Positions 10,981 through 22,048 of a stretch of DNA of 64,000 nt are shown here, piece by piece. The DNA is taken from positions 124,001 to 188,000 of the forward strand of contig WNYE01000074.1 in the NCBI GenBank assembly GCA_021396245.1. Reading direction: 5' to 3'. Each line of letters begins with the position of its first letter. Positions within the stretch are counted from its first letter, which is position 1. The notes under the pieces are model-generated. The model was not told where the DNA came from, did no database searches, and was given only the letters and a program-made list of their open reading frames with translations. Made by a program: the position numbers and the translations under genes. This stretch comes from Sporothrix humicola (Eukaryota > Ascomycota > Sordariomycetes > Ophiostomatales > Ophiostomataceae).

Positions 10981-13026
10981 CTAAAGAATCCGCAGTTTCA
11001 TGCCGACATCCTTCTCGATTGCCGGGAGCAAAACTTCCATGGGGGTCGTATAAGTAACATCCACAGGCCTAGTCTCATAATGAGCACTGCCAGCGCCGGA
11101 TGTGATCATGCCGCATATGCGGCCCCGTGGATCGAAGACTGCGGCGCCAGAGTCGCCTGGTGCAGAAAACCGGTCATATCGTATCCTGGAGAACTGGGAG
11201 AACCTTTCAAGGCCCTCTTGTCGTTTGAGCTCGACGATGGCCAGCTCAGACCGCGTCATCTCGCCCCCTCCGCCTCCCTCTGTAGCTTGGTGACGCACCA
11301 CAGACGGGATGTCAAGAACGACGCCCGCCGAAAGACCGCTGGTGCTGCCTCGTTTCATCACGATGAAGGGCGACGTAGCGCCGTTGCCGCCGGCCCACAT
11401 TTCCGACAACGGGACAGTCTCGTCGCGGAGGCGCATCAAGTAGTTGTCGGTAAGGTCGATCTTGGGCTCCTCATGCGGGCCTGGGAACGACTTGAGATAG
11501 CCGGCAATGTAGTCGTCAATCCTTGGCCAGTGCCCGAAATCAACAGAATTGGCAAAGGTGTAGCCAACGGGAAATTTTGACCGCCACAGTGTCACCAGCG
11601 CCCAGTCAAGACAAAACGGAGGCTTAGAACGGTTGCCCGTGGTACCGCGGTCTATCATCTCCGGGAAGGAAGAGGAAAGTGACCGAGGTGACCGAGGCGG
11701 GGCCGAGAAGACCTTGCCCGCCACTCTGCCGCTTCTGGGACACGCCGTATGTGATTCAACGTCCGCCTTGAATTCATCCAATAGGCCTCTTTGCGACTCC
11801 AGGAAGACGAAATGGCTGCGAGCAATGGCCTTGGACTCCCCTGATGCCTCCCCTTCATCGATGCTCGCACGGACGTTCTCCATTAACCTGGCGGCGCCGC
11901 GGTCTAGCTTGCCAAAGTCTTTGTCAAACCTTTCAAGCACGGCCTTGGCAGGAAGTACGACCGTGCCGTCCATGTCGAATGCCTGGTTCGGGTCTGGGCT
12001 TTCGGGTGCTTGATAGATGGAGGCGGCGGACGGGTTCACCACGTGGCTGCAGGTCAGAGCACAGACAGGGCTCTCGCCGTCTTCTCCGCCGGCACCAGCA
12101 TGAGCATCGACATCAGCCGGTCCGAGGTACAGGCCCAGGGTGCCGGAGTTCTCGGGTGCGGAGGACGGGCCGATCGACTGGCCGACAGCGGTGGAAATAA
12201 CGGGGGCAACTGCCGCAAGTTCCGGAGAAAGGAGTCGCTGGTCCCGGCCGAGCGGAAGGCGGAGGCGAGGCGGGTTCATGGTGCGGTATTCGGGCGGCTC
12301 CAGTGTGAGTGTGTTGTCAACGCTGCCACTGCCGGTGGCCTCGGCATCGGCTTCCAGGAGCGCCACCTCCGATTCCCTCATCTCGCACTCGACGTCGGTG
12401 AGGCCGTCGGCGTCAAGAGCCTCGCGGACTGCGCGCAGCTTGGCCCAAATCAACGCCCAGTCATGGCGTGGCCGTTCATCGTCTCCAGCGTCGCCGGGTG
12501 CCTTTTTGTTTTTGTTTTTGCTTTTGCTTTTGCTTTTGTTGTTGTTTTCGTTTTTGTTTTTGTTCTCGTCAGCGGGCGGCGCCGGCAGAGGGCGGACGCC
12601 GACCCACACGATGACTTGTCTCTCGAAAGCTGGCAGAGTATTGGGCCCGTACCGCAACACATCGATGGACGTCCAGTCGAGGCCCAGCAGGGCGTCTTGG
12701 ACACGCCGCAGCGTCCTCGCCTCCCAGCATTCGCGGATCTTGTGCGGACCCACGGGCCCGTAGGCCGTCTCGTTGGTAATGCAGGCGCCATCACGCCAGC
12801 GCTACTCTCCCGCTCCGGGACTGTCGTCCTCATAGGAGAGTCCCCACCAGGGCGCCGTTCCAGACGAGGTTCGTCCCACGAGGCGGGGCATGGATGGGAA
12901 GCTGGCGTAGTAAAACTCGCTCTCAATCTCGCCCGGCGGTTGCAAAAGGGGCAGCGTGTTATTGGGCTCCATTGTGTGTTTGCCCGGGCTGCGCTTTCGT
13001 CTATTCAGTGGATCCCAGTTAGCCAT
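10981..13026 (-). pseudogene. Trypsin-fold serine peptidase-like protein, copy 1, with premature TAG
   Basis: A paralogue of the gene at 23514-25673. The frame starts at an ATG at 13026 (MANWDPLNRRKR, matching MDPTNRRKR of the other copy), continues through LPLL..PG..E.EFYYA.FPS.PRLVGRTS, and meets an in-frame TAG at 12802-12804. It then reads on in the same frame through AYGPVGPHK to 10981. Both sides of the stop align with the intact copy. Catalytic-triad-like elements are all present: His in LTCSHVV (codon 12043-12045), Asp in CLDWALVTL and Ser in PGDSGAAVFD, followed by ICGMITSG. A Lys/Asn/Ser repeat tract is encoded near 12500-12560. No ATG lies shortly after the stop; the next frame positions at GPHK use GTG, so a downstream restart would lose the N-terminal module. 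Peptidase activity on an unknown target is inferred from the triad only. A sequencing error is the main alternative to a true null allele. Confidence 0.75.
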
Positions 13027-13133
13027 CTTTACAGCTGGTTGATGGGTGGCATGCTGTGATGGGATGAGTGTATATCAGACGAAGGAAGAAGACAGGAGAA
13101 GAAAGGGTGAGGATGAGGGAAAATGGGAGTGAG

Positions 13134-13199
13134 AACGAAAAGAAGAGATAGTAAGGATGAAAAGAAGAGAGAGTAAGGACGAAAAGAAGAAAGAGCAAG
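13134..13199. repeat. Three 22-bp purine-rich tandem repeats
   Basis: Three consecutive 22-bp units built on the pattern GA-GAAAAGAAGA-AG-AAG (13134-13155, 13156-13177, 13178-13199) lie about 110-170 bases upstream of the minus-strand start at 13026. On the coding strand this is a polypyrimidine leader. Confidence 0.8.
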
Positions 13200-14495
13200 G
13201 TGGAAGAGAAACATGTGCCAAACCTGGGCGTGTCGTGGCTCACAGTCATTGTTTTTTCCAGATTACTTGATTGAATAGTTGGACGAGTGATGATGGGCTG
13301 CACTGGTTACTTACATTAGCTTTGTATTGTCAAGGGTGCCCAGGGGACGGCTATTTTTTGGTGAATGTATGCCTCCTTTGTCGTATTGTCGATGGAGATG
13401 TTATATGAACAGGATAATGCAAAAAGGGAAGGCAGCCTTGTGGGGCTCGCGAGCCCTGTATTTAAATGCCGGAGGACGCTAAGTCTTAGCTTGTTATTGT
13501 TGTGCGTTCATTAATTGTAGCGTCCATGATTTAAGGTTTTGCCATGTATGTATGCGCTAGGGTTTGAATTACAGTTGCACAATAATCTTGGAGTCATGGC
13601 CTTGCGCTAAGCATCAATATAACAACTGTGATGCTCTTGAACCTATCACGATTCAATTTTGCTTATTGTTGAATGCAAACCGGTCCTGGTGGCGTGTGAG
13701 TCAAAGCGGCCCGTCCTTGTAATCATATATTTAGAACGCCGTGCTTGGCCCGCCTCCTTGTGCACTTACAGAGAGTATTTTGTGCCTATTCAGAAGTCGC
13801 TGTACACACATATATTGTAGCAAAATGATTGCATCCATTGGTGAATACTCCTGGGCACTCTTTGCGTGATGGGTCCTCAATGTGTGTCGTACTTTAAAAA
13901 CACACTCACACTTCCGTACTATTATTCGTCATATATTATTTTGAGCCATATTCCAACTCTTCCACAAAAAGTCTGGTTGATGAACTTCCCCCGTGCCCTG
14001 GTGCCTTCCTTCTGCGGTCATTGTTCTCTCTTTTTGGGCAAGAGAACAAGGTTCGCGAAAGTTAAAGCGTAAGGTACATCAATAAATTGCTGCACTTACG
14101 TGCGTTTACAATAGCTGCACTGTTATGAGTAGAACGGAAAATCAATAGATACAAACCATCTAATTAAACACGCAGAACTTATTTTGATACATCACTGCCG
14201 TGCAAGGGTCCGGATAAACCGGGCGCCTAAAAATTCCCAAATCGACCGCCCCTGTCCAAATAGCACAGTACACGCGGCAGTTAGTCTACATTCACTGTGA
14301 GCCAGTCAGTTCATGCTGGCTCGTACTTGAGATGTGTAAGTCTGCCTGCAGGTTTGTTTCGTCGCATGTCAATACCTTTTAAGGATAAGAATGAGAAGTT
14401 GGACGCTGTTGTTGATGAGAAGGAGTAAAGTGGTTGGGATACGCAACGCGGCTTCATTAAATTTATTCACTGTCGCCATTGTTTTTTCTTTTTTT

Positions 14496-14527
<32 letters not shown>

Positions 14528-14576
14528 CTTTTTTTCTCTTTTTTTTTCTTTTTTTTTCTTTTTTTTTCTTTTTTTT

Positions 14577-14608
<32 letters not shown>

Positions 14609-15071
14609 TTGGCCAAGTATGATCACGAAAATAAACTGACCTGTTAGACTGTCGGTCGAAAACGATGAGATCGTAGATGATTTCGAAATGTATGTAAATT
14701 GCTATATAACTACTATCACCGCTGATCCTGTACGACTTCCTCTCTTCTGAAGGAAGCTATACAATTGATCTATGTGGTGAATTCGTTGCCTCTCGAAGAG
14801 TACGATTTGCAGGCGAATTGGCGGCGACGAGACTTTGTATGCGGCAATTGCCCGTTACCCCTATCTTCTGTGGAGCCTGCTGTCTGACTCGCGAGGCCCC
14901 TGCCAGGCCCAGGGCCTGGCACGTGACTTCGATGCGCATTCATACCGACACAGACAATTTAATTCCAATTTGAAATCACAAGGACGTGGAATTATTGAAT
15001 CCGAGAGAACAATAATTGAAAGCATAAGGGTGCATTCCCTTCGTTTCTACACCTTAAGCAGCATATTTTAT
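13200..15071. other. Intergenic region
   Basis: Apart from the T-rich microsatellite at 14482-14610, I see no feature I can support. The first part is the promoter of the trypsin-fold gene to its left. The right part precedes the 3' end of the APC permease on the minus strand. Reading frames here are short or come from the poly-T tract. Confidence 0.5.
14482..14610. repeat. (T8-10 C) microsatellite
   Basis: About 130 bases of almost pure T interrupted by a C every 7-10 bases, a compound T/C microsatellite. It produces long spurious Lys/Glu and Phe-rich reading frames on the two strands. Confidence 0.95.
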
Positions 15072-16801
15072 TCAGTTGGATGTGATCTCGCTGGACTCGG
15101 GTGGTCCCACGAAAACTAAATCCAGGTCAGTACGTATGAAAAAAAAAAATAAGAAAAGGCAAAACGAAGCAAAAGTCTTACCTTTGCGGGCGTACACAAT
15201 GTACCACACCAGGCACAGAACCAAGAAGCCAACATACACGACAATGGCATAGTTCATGCTTATGGCGGTGACGGGAATGGCAATGGGAACGGAGAAAATG
15301 ACGACCTGGAACACGCACCAGGCCATCGTGATGGTGTTGACGGCCCAGCCAAACCAGCGACCCCAGCCGTCCAAATTCCACGCCGCATTACGTACCTCGG
15401 ACCGGCCGTGGTACATGGACAGAGCAAGAGGAACAGCGTAGGATACGGCAATGGCAATGACACCGCAACTGACAAACGCAGAAAAGGCGGATGTCGAGCC
15501 GAGGCTAATCAGGCCGAGCAGCATCTCAATGACGGTGCACAGAGCCAACGCGTTCAAGGGGCTGCCAAACCGTTTGTTGACCTGGGACCAGACACCAGAC
15601 AGTGGCAGAGCGTTGTCTCGGGCGAACGCCCATGTGCAGCGCGACGCCGCCACAGTAATGGAGATGGAGCAGAAGAGCGCAATCACGAGAACCAGCGTCG
15701 TCAGCGCCAGACCGCCGCCCGGGGTTCCCATAACTCGACCATAGATATAAGGCAGGGCCTGACCAACGGGCGCGCCCAGAATATCATCGAGTGCGGCCGG
15801 CATCGTGGCGCAAATGGGCAAGATAAACAGCAGCCCGACGATGCCGCCCGTCGGGATACAGAGGCACATGGCCCGCGGGACCGTGACGGTCGGGTTGGCG
15901 CACTCCTCGGCCATGGAGGCCAGCATGCCAATCGGCGCGAAAACATAGGCTGCGGGAACGAGGCCAATAAAGAAGGAAAATCCGTTCCAGCCCGAGAGGG
16001 TCGCGTCGTACTGGCCAAACGTCACGGCAGCCGAGTTGCGCCCGTCGTCGGCCTTGACAAGGAGCGAGACAAAAATGCTCACGACCGACACGAGCGTGAA
16101 ACCGGCGCAAATCGTGTCAATGAATGGCAGCAGATGATTGCAAAAGGCGACGACGGAAAACGTGCCGAGACAGACGGCATAGAAAATGAGCAGCAGCTGC
16201 CACGCACTCATGACAAAGTCGGGGTAGTAGAGAGCGACACAGGCCGCAATCAGCGATGCAAAGCCAAAGTTGACGGCGAGCGTGATGGTCCAGTTGCCAA
16301 TGAGCCAGGTCCAGCCCGTGACAAACGACAGCAGCTTCTTGGATGCGGGCGAGGCGAGGCGAAACGTCCAAAAGTGCGGGCCGGCCGCTGTAGGATAGCG
16401 CGAGGCCAGCTCGCCGAGGGACATGGTGACGCACTCGCTAAGCACCAGAACGACGAGCCAGCCAACAAACATGGCCAGTTGGCCGCCGCCGTAGACGGCA
16501 CTAATCAACGGACTGCCATATGCATAGGGAATCTGTGGGGAAAGGGATTGTCAGAAAAAGAACAGAATAAGAACCGCCACGTGGAAGACGTGGAGAAGAA
16601 GACAACGAGACAACCTACAGCGACAATGGCCAGGGATTGGAAAAGGAGGGTGAGCAAGGATCGATTCTTTTCCAGCGTCTGCTCATAGCCGAGATTGTTG
16701 TACAGGACAGACACTTCGCCCTCGCCGTGGTCAGGGCTCGATTGGTCGGGGCTTTTGGTCGACATGGCCGAAGAGTGGTCGTGTTCTTTTTCGGTGTCCA
16801 T
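15072..16801 (-). CDS. APC-superfamily permease of the GABA/choline/amino-acid type
   Basis: A predicted plasma-membrane importer of GABA, choline or another amine or amino acid. Three exons on the minus strand (16801-16619, 16532-15182, 15115-15072) give 525 residues. Intron 1 has GTAGGT, CTGAC and CAG; intron 2 has GTAAGA, CTGAC and TAG. Splicing gives LAIVAIPYAYGSPLISAVYGGGQ, the hallmark first helix of this family (consensus AIPxxYGxxLxxAxxxGG). MSLGELASRYPTAAGPHFW (helix 3 region), GRYPTAAG-like and the later SMAEECANPTVTVPRAM (amphipathic loop after helix 6, E-E-x-x-x-P) also match. About twelve hydrophobic segments are present. The tail ends VGPPESSEITSN, similar to GP.E.. tails of this family. 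The gene faces away from the P450 across a 736-base promoter with many GATA sites and lies close to a TamA-like regulator, which suggests nitrogen-regulated uptake. The exact substrate is open. Confidence 0.9.
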
Positions 16802-17139
16802 TCTGGCGTAGGTGAAGAGAAATACGACGTAAATAAAATCAAATTACACCATTATTTGTTGACATTACTGAAGTTCAAAAAAAAGACGAAAAGATTCGCC
16901 TTCCATTATGTATGCTTCTTGAGTTGAAGCGGCTCAATTGAAAGAGTAAATAAAGCATCTCAACCATGCCGCAATGCTTATCTTTGACGTGTATTGTGCT
17001 CTTTTAGTTCGTCGTAGATTCCTGCCTATCTTGATGGACTGGACCCATCCTAGACCCATGACCTAGTCCTTTGAAGACAAGGCTGGGGGGTGAAATGCGC
17101 CGTGTTACGAATATAAGGTTTGGTGTGAGGATAGGCCAG

Positions 17140-17280
17140 AGATAGGCGCGGTAGGCTGTCACGATAGATAGGTGACAGATAGGTGACAGATAGGTGACAG
17201 ATAGGTGGGAGATAGGTGGGAGATAGGTGGGAGATAAGCCAAGAAAAAGCGTCAAAAGAAAAAGCGTCACATGCTGATAG
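17140..17280. promoter_or_regulatory. Cluster of ten HGATAR sites (GATA-factor binding sites)
   Basis: Ten matches to HGATAR, the consensus of AreA/NIT2-type nitrogen GATA factors, occur within 141 bases: starts at 17140, 17162, 17166, 17177, 17188, 17199, 17210, 17221, 17232 (AGATAA) and 17275. Seven of them are spaced exactly 11 bases apart, about one helical turn, because they sit in a minisatellite. Binding is inferred; the spacing and count are read directly from the sequence. Confidence 0.6.
17166..17236. repeat. 11-bp minisatellite, 6.5 copies (AGATAGGTGRS)
   Basis: Units are AGATAGGTGAC three times, then AGATAGGTGGG three times, then a partial AGATA. There is no other mismatch. Two unit variants in block order suggest expansion from two founder units. 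Confidence 0.95.
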
Positions 17281-17537
17281 GCGACCGTTGGTCTCCACTA
17301 ATGTGATGGGTGCAAACGCGCCTATCTATTCAGCCAGGCCCCGAGTTGAAGGTGTAAGTGGTAGCGCCGGAGGGCAAAAGAGTGGGTTCTTGGGATACGG
17401 TGTTGAAGAAGAGAATAATGCCACAACGAGCCCAGATATAATACAACATCCGTAGTCAACATGGTAGGATGGGAGGCAGATTCTCTGGGATCAAACTTCT
17501 TGTCGACAACTAATCCTTGACTCAGTAACCTAAAACA

Positions 17538-19206
17538 ATGACGCTGCTAGGGACACTCCAATCCATCCCGCCGGCGCACCTCGCCGTCGGTGCGGGCATT
17601 CTCACTTTCGCTGCTTTTATTTACCAGCTTTTTCTGTCTCCCCTGGCCCGGCTGCCGGGGCCACGCATCACGGCTGTAACCCGACTCTGGATTATTTATC
17701 ACGAGTTCAAGGGTGATCGCACCGTGGTCATTGACGGGCTGCACGAGAAATACGGCCCTGTTGTGCGTGTCGCCCCCGATGAAGTCAGCTTCAACAGCGC
17801 CGAGGCGTTGCGGGACATTTATGGCATCCGCTCCGATGTGAGCAAGAGCGACTTTTACGACCTCTTTGTCTACTACAACGAGCGCAACACGTTTACGAGT
17901 CTCGGCCGCAAAGAACACGCGCAGAAGAAACGCCTGGTGACCGACAAGTACAGCAAGTCGTATGTTGTGCAGCCGGCAGTGGCCGAAGACAATATCCGGA
18001 AGCAGGCCGTCAAGCTGATGAGCGTTGTTGGCCAAAGCCAAAGCCACGTTCTCGATGTCTACGAATACATGCACTACTACGCCATGGAGTGAGTTCGAGT
18101 CGCAAGTCGGGGCTGCCTGCGTGGACACAAATTCGTGGACACAAATTTTGACCTCTGACCTTTCTTTTAGTGTCATCACAAATCACGTCTACGGCGCCTT
18201 TGGCACGTCGACGCTGACCGACCCCGAACACCGCGCCCTCGTCTTTGACCTGTCGGGCCAGAAGCACCGCACACGGCTGTACCTGCTGCACTACCTGAAA
18301 ACATTGATGGCCCTGATCGCAAAAGTCAAACAGATTGTGCAGCAGTTGATGACGGGCAAAGACAGCACCGACCTCCACGTCCGCGGCGACCGGCTCAATC
18401 GCTACGGCAAGGACAGCGTCGTCGGCTACCGTGAAACCCAGTTTGGCCAGCAAAAGAATAAGAATGCAGTGGCTGTCTGTGAGAAGCTGTACGGCACCAG
18501 CGACATGACCGACGCCAAGGCGGCTGCTGAGTGCATGGACCACATGGTGGCGGGTGTGGACACGACGGGCGACGCGCTCTGCGTGCTCATGTGGAAGCTC
18601 TCAACGCCTGCGTGCAAGCCGATCCAAGAGGCACTCTTCCGGGAGCTCGCGTCGTTGGGCGATGCGTTTGATCCGGCAACGCAAACAGCGCCCATCACAG
18701 CCCTCGATGCGCTGCCGTACCTCGACGCTGTCGTGCGCGAGGGCCTGCGCTGGCGGGCACCTGTGCCCATGACGTTGTTCCGTGTGGTGCCAAAGTCTCC
18801 TGAGGGCCAAAAGAGCAAAGAGATCCCAAAAATGATTGCCGGGGTGGCTGTGCCGTCTGGGACCGTCGTTGGCTGCCAGGCATACAGCGTGCACCGCATC
18901 GCCGCCGTCTTTGACGACCCAGACGAGTTTCGACCGGAACGCTGGCTCACGGCCGACCAGGACAAACTGGCCGAAATGAAGGCGCTCTTCTGGCCCTTTT
19001 CGAGTGGTGCACGCATGTGTCTTGGGCACAACATTGCCCTCGCCGAAATGAAGCTTGCAATCGGTGCTGTCTACCGCTATTACAAGACCACGACAGCGCC
19101 CGGATGCACTGACGCGAGCATGGCCATGGATGACCAGCTAACGTCGGGCGTGCCATACGGGCTGAAATGCGACCTGGCATTCGAGAAGCGGGAGGACCAA
19201 GACTGA
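17538..19206 (+). CDS. Cytochrome P450 monooxygenase
   Basis: A membrane-anchored haem monooxygenase, probably at the ER. Two exons (17538-18088, 18171-19206) give 528 residues, normal for microsomal fungal P450s. The intron uses GTGAGT and TTTTAG. An N-terminal hydrophobic helix (residues about 14-35) is followed by the proline hinge LARLPGPR. I-helix AGVDTTGD, K-helix EGLR, PERF-like FRPERW and the haem loop FSSGARMCLGHNIA with Cys467 as axial ligand are all present and canonical. The substrate is unknown; the KYGPVVRVAPDEVSF start is typical of many fungal secondary-metabolism and catabolic P450s. It diverges from the APC permease and is followed 450 bases later by a Zn2Cys6 regulator on the same strand, so the three may form a small catabolic unit. 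Confidence 0.93.
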
Positions 19207-19657
19207 GGAGGAGGAGGCAATAATTGTGTGCTGGCTAGCACGGTGGGAAGATTGGGTGGCGTGAAAAGAAGGATTAAAAAGAAAAGTTTGTATACATGTG
19301 TTGCTATTTGAGTAGTTGTGTGAAGTAGAGAATAGAGGGTTCTGTTCATCAGAAGCCTAGTCTGTCATACCTGGTTTCAGAGTGAGCAGATAGGGATATT
19401 AGATCCATATTGCCGTTTTGGGAATAACACGATGTTGTCTAACCGATTCAAGTAATGCGAGTTTTCTCCGGGCTCCCCTGCCCGTCTTCCCATTGGGCAG
19501 TCAGCTCCTCAGATAAGGTGAAAGTGTTTGTTGTTTTGTCACAAATCAATTCTTCGCCAGGGCTTCCTCTATCTACTCTTTCAAAAGCGCGTCTTCCTCT
19601 GTATCCTCTCCTTCTTTGCTCATTGATCTTCAGTTTCCATCTATTTTCAAATTGGCC
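19207..19657. other. Intergenic region between P450 and regulator
   Basis: This holds the 3' region of the P450 and the promoter and leader of the Zn2Cys6 gene. The last 150 bases are pyrimidine-rich. No further feature is visible. Confidence 0.5.
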
Positions 19658-22048
19658 ATGGACAACCCAAGCCCCAGGGCATACACGCGGCCATACCGCG
19701 CCAAGAACAGGCGGCCCTGCGACACGTGCCGACGCCGCAAGCATGCTTGCCTCACCGACAGCGGACAGCTGCCCTGTCGCATCTGCCGCAGCCTCGGCGT
19801 TGCATGCACCTTTGACAAAGCTCCAGCCCAGCGGCCCCGCCCTCTCCGCTCGCATCTCACGGTATCTCCCACTTCTGTTGGGTCCCCTGCAGCGTGGTTC
19901 GCTGCCGCCGAGCCTCTGCAACCGCACATCGTACAGCGGGAACGGGAAGAGCCGACGGGAGAAGAACCGAGCCATGCGCCTTCGCCACTCTGGGACAGAG
20001 ATTTTCAGGACTTTTGGATTCCGGATGCATGGCTGATTGATCAAGGGTTGAATTCCTTTGGTGCCGAACTGACGGGTGCTGCAGCTGACGTTTTCGAGGG
20101 TAGAAACGAGAGCAGCTTTGCACCGGCAGATGCAAGCTCACCGCCGCCGGCATCAACATCTATTTCAATTTCAGATCTGTTGTCGGAGAACACGGTAGCG
20201 TCATCCAAAGAAGAAGACGTGAGCACCGGTGATTTACCACTGCACCCGTTGAGTTTAATCGAGAATGGACCTTCACTCCAGCATGTCGGCCTATCCGGAG
20301 AGATGGATCCGTATGTGCTCCGCCATCTGGCCTTCAACAGCGAGGGCATCTACGACTTTGGCCAATATCGATGTCGCCAAGTAGCAGATGCCACGTCCAC
20401 CGACAGTCCTGTTCCTGTGCAGTTCCTGGGCAAAGGCAGCAAGGCGTCAACATCCTCCGCAGGCGATAGCGCCCAAGCCAGGGAACCCGACCACTGCCGC
20501 ACCGAACTGGAGGCCATCATCACACCTGAAATGGGCACTCGCCTGCTAGGACTGTTTCTCCGTTATGTCTTCCCCGGCCTGCCCGTTCTGTCACGAAGCT
20601 TCCTCAACATGCACAGCGAGACACTCATTCCACAAGTCAGCGCGCTGGCAAGGATGCCAACGTACCTCCTAGCCGCCGCCTACGCCGTTTCCGCGCCGTT
20701 TCTGCGCTACGACCCTGTGCTTTGTGTCTCGCCGCTCAACAGCAACATGGAAAGCATGACGGATAGGCTTTGGGCGATGGCCTATGATGCAATTCTGCAG
20801 CGGCTGCCCGGTGGGGAAGCCGGCATCGATGTACTCCAAACAATACTCATCTACCTGCAAAAGCCCGTCACGGACAACCGCCCAGCCCACGTCGACAACA
20901 ACTCGCCGAGCTGGTTTCTGGTTGGCGCGGCCGTCCAGCTTGCCTTCAAACTGGGTCTGCATATGGACTGCCGTGCCTGGCCGGGGCTGCCGCTGTGGGA
21001 GAAGCGTCTGCGCCGCCGTCTGTGGTGGGTCGTCTACTCGGAAACGATTTTTCGCAGCCTGCTCACAGGAAATGCGAACCCTATCCACAACGACCTGTGG
21101 GATGTTCCAAGTCTCGACCCAAGCCTTGACAATGGCGACTTTGTCATCGATGGCCTTCAGATTCCCAGCGAGGAGACGGCGAGCCGCCCTCCCGACCTCC
21201 AGGAGCCGTGTCTCTTCTGCCATGCCGGCTACGACTTTTTGTTTATTGCCAACCTCGCCTGCATCGCCCACCAGGTTTTGGACACGTTCTACACTTACAA
21301 GGCCACACGCCAGCTCGCAAACGACTTTGCAGCGTCCATAGCCCGGGCGGCGCCGTTGCTGCGCCAGCTCCAAGAATGGAAACAGTCACTGCCCCGCGAG
21401 CGACAGCAAATGCGGCCGGAACCCATCTTTGACCCCGAGCGCCACGACTATTTCCACTCGCGCTCGTCTGTCCAGCTCAAGCTAGCTTTCTTGACACTGC
21501 ATGTACTCATATACAGGGGGCTCCTGCGGCCTCTTGCGGCGCTGCCTGCTGGTTCTGATGGTTCAGATATTGGTAGTGATTGTGATTCCGGCGGCGATGC
21601 TGTCGGCTTCTCCTCGAGCAAACGCGGCGCCGACACGGCCCTCAAAAATGCCGTTGAGCTTATCAAGCATACACTGGCATTTGTCCAGCGGCTCGGCGCT
21701 TTTGACTGCAATGGTCTGTTCTGTGCATGGTCCTCCATCTGCTTCTCCACCATTTCCAACTTTCTGTTGCTCCTCCTCCTCGTCCGGCATCCCTCGTCCC
21801 CAACAGTCGCCCACGAGCTTGCCGTTGTCATGGCCCGCTGGCCTAGTACAATGCGACAACAATCGGCTCCTTTCAAGCAACTGCGCCTTGGCCTCTACCG
21901 CCTTGACACCTTTTTGCTGGCCGGCCTGGAGACCACCTTTTGCTTTCCCGAGACGGTACGACGGGCGCTGTCCAACGAGTTCTCGCCATCGAGCTCGTAT
22001 AAGCAGTCTTTTCCTCGTAGGAACAGCGGAACCACTCCAGTTCAATAG
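19658..22048 (+). CDS. Zn2Cys6 transcription factor, DAL81/TamA-like
   Basis: A nuclear DNA-binding regulator of 796 residues, single exon, if started at the ATG at 19658; an in-frame ATG at 19616 would add 14 residues. The binuclear zinc cluster is complete: Cys21, 24, 31, 40, 43 and 50 with spacing CX2CX6CX8CX2CX6C inside RRPCDTCRRRKHACL. A linker follows, then GLSGEMDPYVLRHLAFNSEG and a PVQFLG element, the fungal-specific transcription-factor domain, RLRRRLWWVVYSE, and the NPIHNDLWDVPSLD segment. These are landmarks I associate with the DAL81/TamA group, coactivators that work with GATA factors and pathway regulators in nitrogen catabolism and GABA use. The neighbouring GABA-type permease and the nearby GATA sites fit that role. 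Class assignment as Zn2Cys6 is certain; the TamA-like subgroup is a recollection from motifs. Confidence 0.88.
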   Translation: MDNPSPRAYTRPYRAKNRRPCDTCRRRKHACLTDSGQLPCRICRSLGVACTFDKAPAQRPRPLRSHLTVSPTSVGSPAAWFAAAEPLQPHIVQREREEPTGEEPSHAPSPLWDRDFQDFWIPDAWLIDQGLNSFGAELTGAAADVFEGRNESSFAPADASSPPPASTSISISDLLSENTVASSKEEDVSTGDLPLHPLSLIENGPSLQHVGLSGEMDPYVLRHLAFNSEGIYDFGQYRCRQVADATSTDSPVPVQFLGKGSKASTSSAGDSAQAREPDHCRTELEAIITPEMGTRLLGLFLRYVFPGLPVLSRSFLNMHSETLIPQVSALARMPTYLLAAAYAVSAPFLRYDPVLCVSPLNSNMESMTDRLWAMAYDAILQRLPGGEAGIDVLQTILIYLQKPVTDNRPAHVDNNSPSWFLVGAAVQLAFKLGLHMDCRAWPGLPLWEKRLRRRLWWVVYSETIFRSLLTGNANPIHNDLWDVPSLDPSLDNGDFVIDGLQIPSEETASRPPDLQEPCLFCHAGYDFLFIANLACIAHQVLDTFYTYKATRQLANDFAASIARAAPLLRQLQEWKQSLPRERQQMRPEPIFDPERHDYFHSRSSVQLKLAFLTLHVLIYRGLLRPLAALPAGSDGSDIGSDCDSGGDAVGFSSSKRGADTALKNAVELIKHTLAFVQRLGAFDCNGLFCAWSSICFSTISNFLLLLLLVRHPSSPTVAHELAVVMARWPSTMRQQSAPFKQLRLGLYRLDTFLLAGLETTFCFPETVRRALSNEFSPSSSYKQSFPRRNSGTTPVQ

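Larger units (their letters stand above)
16802..17537. promoter_or_regulatory. Divergent promoter region between permease and P450
   Basis: This 736-base interval separates two divergently oriented start codons (16801 minus, 17538 plus), so it must hold both promoters. It contains the GATA-site cluster annotated separately and an AT-rich permease-proximal part. A possible TATA-like AGATATAATA lies around 17433-17442, about 100 bases before the P450 start. Confidence 0.6.

Noticed and set aside
14369..14639. Lys/Glu-rich and Phe-rich frames on both strands
   Set aside because: They are translations of the T8-10C microsatellite.
15408..16688. 426-codon open frame on the plus strand
   Set aside because: It is the antisense shadow of the APC permease, whose motifs, splice sites and hydrophobic pattern are clear on the minus strand.
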